DNA from: Desulfobacteraceae bacterium | Lineage (GTDB): Bacteria; Desulfobacterota; Desulfobacteria; Desulfobacterales; SURF-15 | Assembly: GCA_003599475.1 (NCBI GenBank) | Contig: QZKK01000225.1 | Location: 1-51,736, forward strand | Direction of reading: 5' to 3' | Length of the DNA stretch: 51,736 nt | In this document: positions 50,505 to 51,736 of the stretch, one piece after another | Layout: each line of letters opens with the position of its first letter | Numbering within the stretch: position 1 is the first letter of the stretch | Program-made: the position numbers and the translations under genes | The notes under the pieces: model-generated | What the model saw: only the letters and a program-made list of their open reading frames with translations | Database searches by the model: none | What the model was told of the DNA's origin: nothing

Positions 50505-51587
50505 TTAAAATGCTCCGGCTCTTTCTGCCATGATCAGGCAATCGACTTCGCCAAGATCCGCTCTCGTGAAACGGTGAAATGCGGAATCGAAAGATTGCAG
50601 CAAATCGTCATCGATATCGATGCGTTCCTCCGGCTGATATCTGTGAATATTGAATCCATTTTCTTCAAATAAACATTTCCACTCCACAGGGAGCAGACGG
50701 TTCTGGTAGAATTTTTTTCTGGAGATGGTCTCCCACTCGTCAGCTCCATAAGACCGGAAAGAAAAGGGGGAACGGTTTCCGACCTTGGAATTGCACCGGT
50801 GATCCCGAGTGACAATCACATGCAGGCTGATGCCGCCCGGTCTGGTGACTCGGGCGATTTCCGAAACTGCGGCTTCCGGTTCCGATGCATGCTCCAATAC
50901 GCCAAAGGATAAGACCAGATCAAACCGGTCTTTGATTTCATTCATTTTGCAGACGTCCACAGGATAGCTGTATGCAATTTTTTCCGAATCGATCTGTATC
51001 CGTCCGGATCGGTCTTCAAAGAGACTCTGGAAACGGCTTAAAGCCTCTTTCTTGTTCCTGGCAGTTTCTGTGAAGGATCCGATGTTTTCTTTGACAGCCG
51101 CATACGATTTATAGAGAGGGGTGATATCCGGATAATGAATCCCGAATGCGAATTTATCGATAGAGCAAACTCTGGATGCGCCGAAACAGTATAGAAGAGC
51201 TTCCAAACCGAGAAATCCTCCCGGACCGATGTGCAGGCATTCCATCCCCTCGATGCGCGGGAAACCGCCAATCTCAGCATTGATGCGTCTAAGGGCATTC
51301 ATATAAGTCGGAGGAAATCGGCCGATGAGTAAATAGTCATCCGGATATGAATACCCCATCCGATCGAGTTGACAAGCAATGACCTCTCTGCCCGATATGG
51401 AGGTGACCACGATTTTTTCGAATTCGATATGCACGAGGTCCGAAGGTGCAATAATATCAAATCCGTTGAGAGTTTTGCCCCAGAGGGTCGAATCGTTGTC
51501 GATTATGGCAACAAGCCGCGCCCCGATTTTTCCTGCATCCAGGTACTGCAGGAACTCTTCGGCTCCCCTGCCGGCGCCGAAAAGCAC
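50505..51587 (-). CDS. Methyltransferase with N-terminal nucleotide-binding-like domain, 5' end probably disrupted
   Basis: The visible 360 residues start within a Rossmann-type LFGAGRGAEEFLQYLDAGKIGARLVAIIDND, as in the N-terminal domain of sugar-modifying and capsule proteins, and contain a SAM domain (HIGPGGFLGLEALLY at 119-133; DLVLSFGVLEHASEPEAAV). The only in-frame start is a GTG inside the first beta strand. The frame stays open upstream (residues ...INPEEIRGIDGENL) into the two-hairpin repeat and stops within it at 51714-51716. No ATG lies in between, so the true N-terminus seems to be cut off by the repeat, or starts at a rare codon. Confidence 0.72.
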   Translation of the reverse strand: MLFGAGRGAEEFLQYLDAGKIGARLVAIIDNDSTLWGKTLNGFDIIAPSDLVHIEFEKIVVTSISGREVIACQLDRMGYSYPDDYLLIGRFPPTYMNALRRINAEIGGFPRIEGMECLHIGPGGFLGLEALLYCFGASRVCSIDKFAFGIHYPDITPLYKSYAAVKENIGSFTETARNKKEALSRFQSLFEDRSGRIQIDSEKIAYSYPVDVCKMNEIKDRFDLVLSFGVLEHASEPEAAVSEIARVTRPGGISLHVIVTRDHRCNSKVGNRSPFSFRSYGADEWETISRKKFYQNRLLPVEWKCLFEENGFNIHRYQPEERIDIDDDLLQSFDSAFHRFTRADLGEVDCLIMAERAGAF

Positions 51588-51637
51588 CAGATTTTCCCCG
51601 TCGATCCCTCTGATTTCTTCAGGGTTTATCCACTGAT

Positions 51638-51736
51638 AATTGAAGAATCCTGCAGCAAGCTGCAGGGAATCTTCGACCGTAAGGACTTTTTGTCTAATTT
51701 TTATATTCGCTCGCTAACCCCGCAGCAAGCTGCGGG
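51638..51736. repeat. Two-hairpin dispersed repeat, copy 2 (right edge of window)
   Basis: AATTGAAGAATCCTGCAG is followed by the first palindrome (CCTGCAGCAAGCTGCAGG), the spacer AATCTTCGACCGT to TTTTTATAT, and the second palindrome CCCCGCAGCAAGCTGCGGG, which the window end cuts. Compared with copy 1 (19858-19982) the first hairpin lacks the 32-base insert and the spacer has five extra bases (TTCGCTCGC in place of ATCGC). Confidence 0.82.

Overview
The window looks like chromosomal DNA of a flagellated, Gram-negative Desulfobacterota-type bacterium (probably a relative of the Desulfobacterales). The evidence is a P/L-ring flagellum with FlgH and FlgI, ADP-heptose-type genes, a sigma-54 promoter in front of the rod genes, sigma-28 promoters for the late genes, the CsrA-FliW pair, and a housekeeping order (Trm112-like, DUF4416, YicC, RemA, Gmk, RlmB) that I associate with this phylum. 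The taxon is an inference. No rRNA or tRNA gene was seen.

Layout. (1) 1-8.1 kb: a GT9 heptosyltransferase-like gene on the minus strand, then a plus-strand housekeeping run: Trm112-like protein, DUF4416 protein, YicC, RemA, Gmk, RlmB, Icd, ComF-like protein, RfaE2 and PgeF. (2) 8.1-17.5 kb: a stand-alone FlhB C-domain protein, then the flagellar operon flgF-flgG-flgA-flgH-flgI-flgJ-flgN-flgK-flgL behind a near-perfect sigma-54 promoter. (3) 17.7-18.5 kb: csrA-fliW. (4) 18.5-25.1 kb, minus strand: fliC, then fliD-fliS-(fliT-like)-flaG. fliC and fliD each have a sigma-28 promoter of identical architecture. (5) 25.5-51.6 kb, all minus strand: a glycan island of glycosyltransferases (a Maf/DUF115-GT4 fusion, a TPR-GT41 O-GlcNAc-transferase-like protein, GT9, GT4 and GT2-TPR proteins), methyltransferases (two FkbM, one double-domain, several class I), an AsnB-like amidotransferase, a radical SAM protein and an FAD oxidoreductase. 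Its position upstream of fliC, and the Maf and GT41 genes in it, suggest that it glycosylates and decorates the flagellin.

How the parts fit. Sigma-54 would drive rod, ring and hook-junction genes, and sigma-28 would drive the filament genes. CsrA and FliW, encoded between these blocks, probably control flagellin translation: the fliC leader has a Shine-Dalgarno sequence with a GGA motif and, about 40 nt upstream, a 5-bp hairpin with an AGGA loop, which resembles a high-affinity CsrA site. RfaE2 (ADP-heptose synthesis) and three GT9-family proteins raise the possibility that heptose is part of a surface or flagellar glycan.

The intergenic regions carry several families of short dispersed repeats: a 133-bp palindromic MITE-like element, a two-hairpin element with one copy between fliS and fliD and another at the right edge of the window, and many short reiterated words. 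The right-edge copy interrupts the apparent 5' end of the last methyltransferase gene. All calls come from reading the sequence; no database search was possible.
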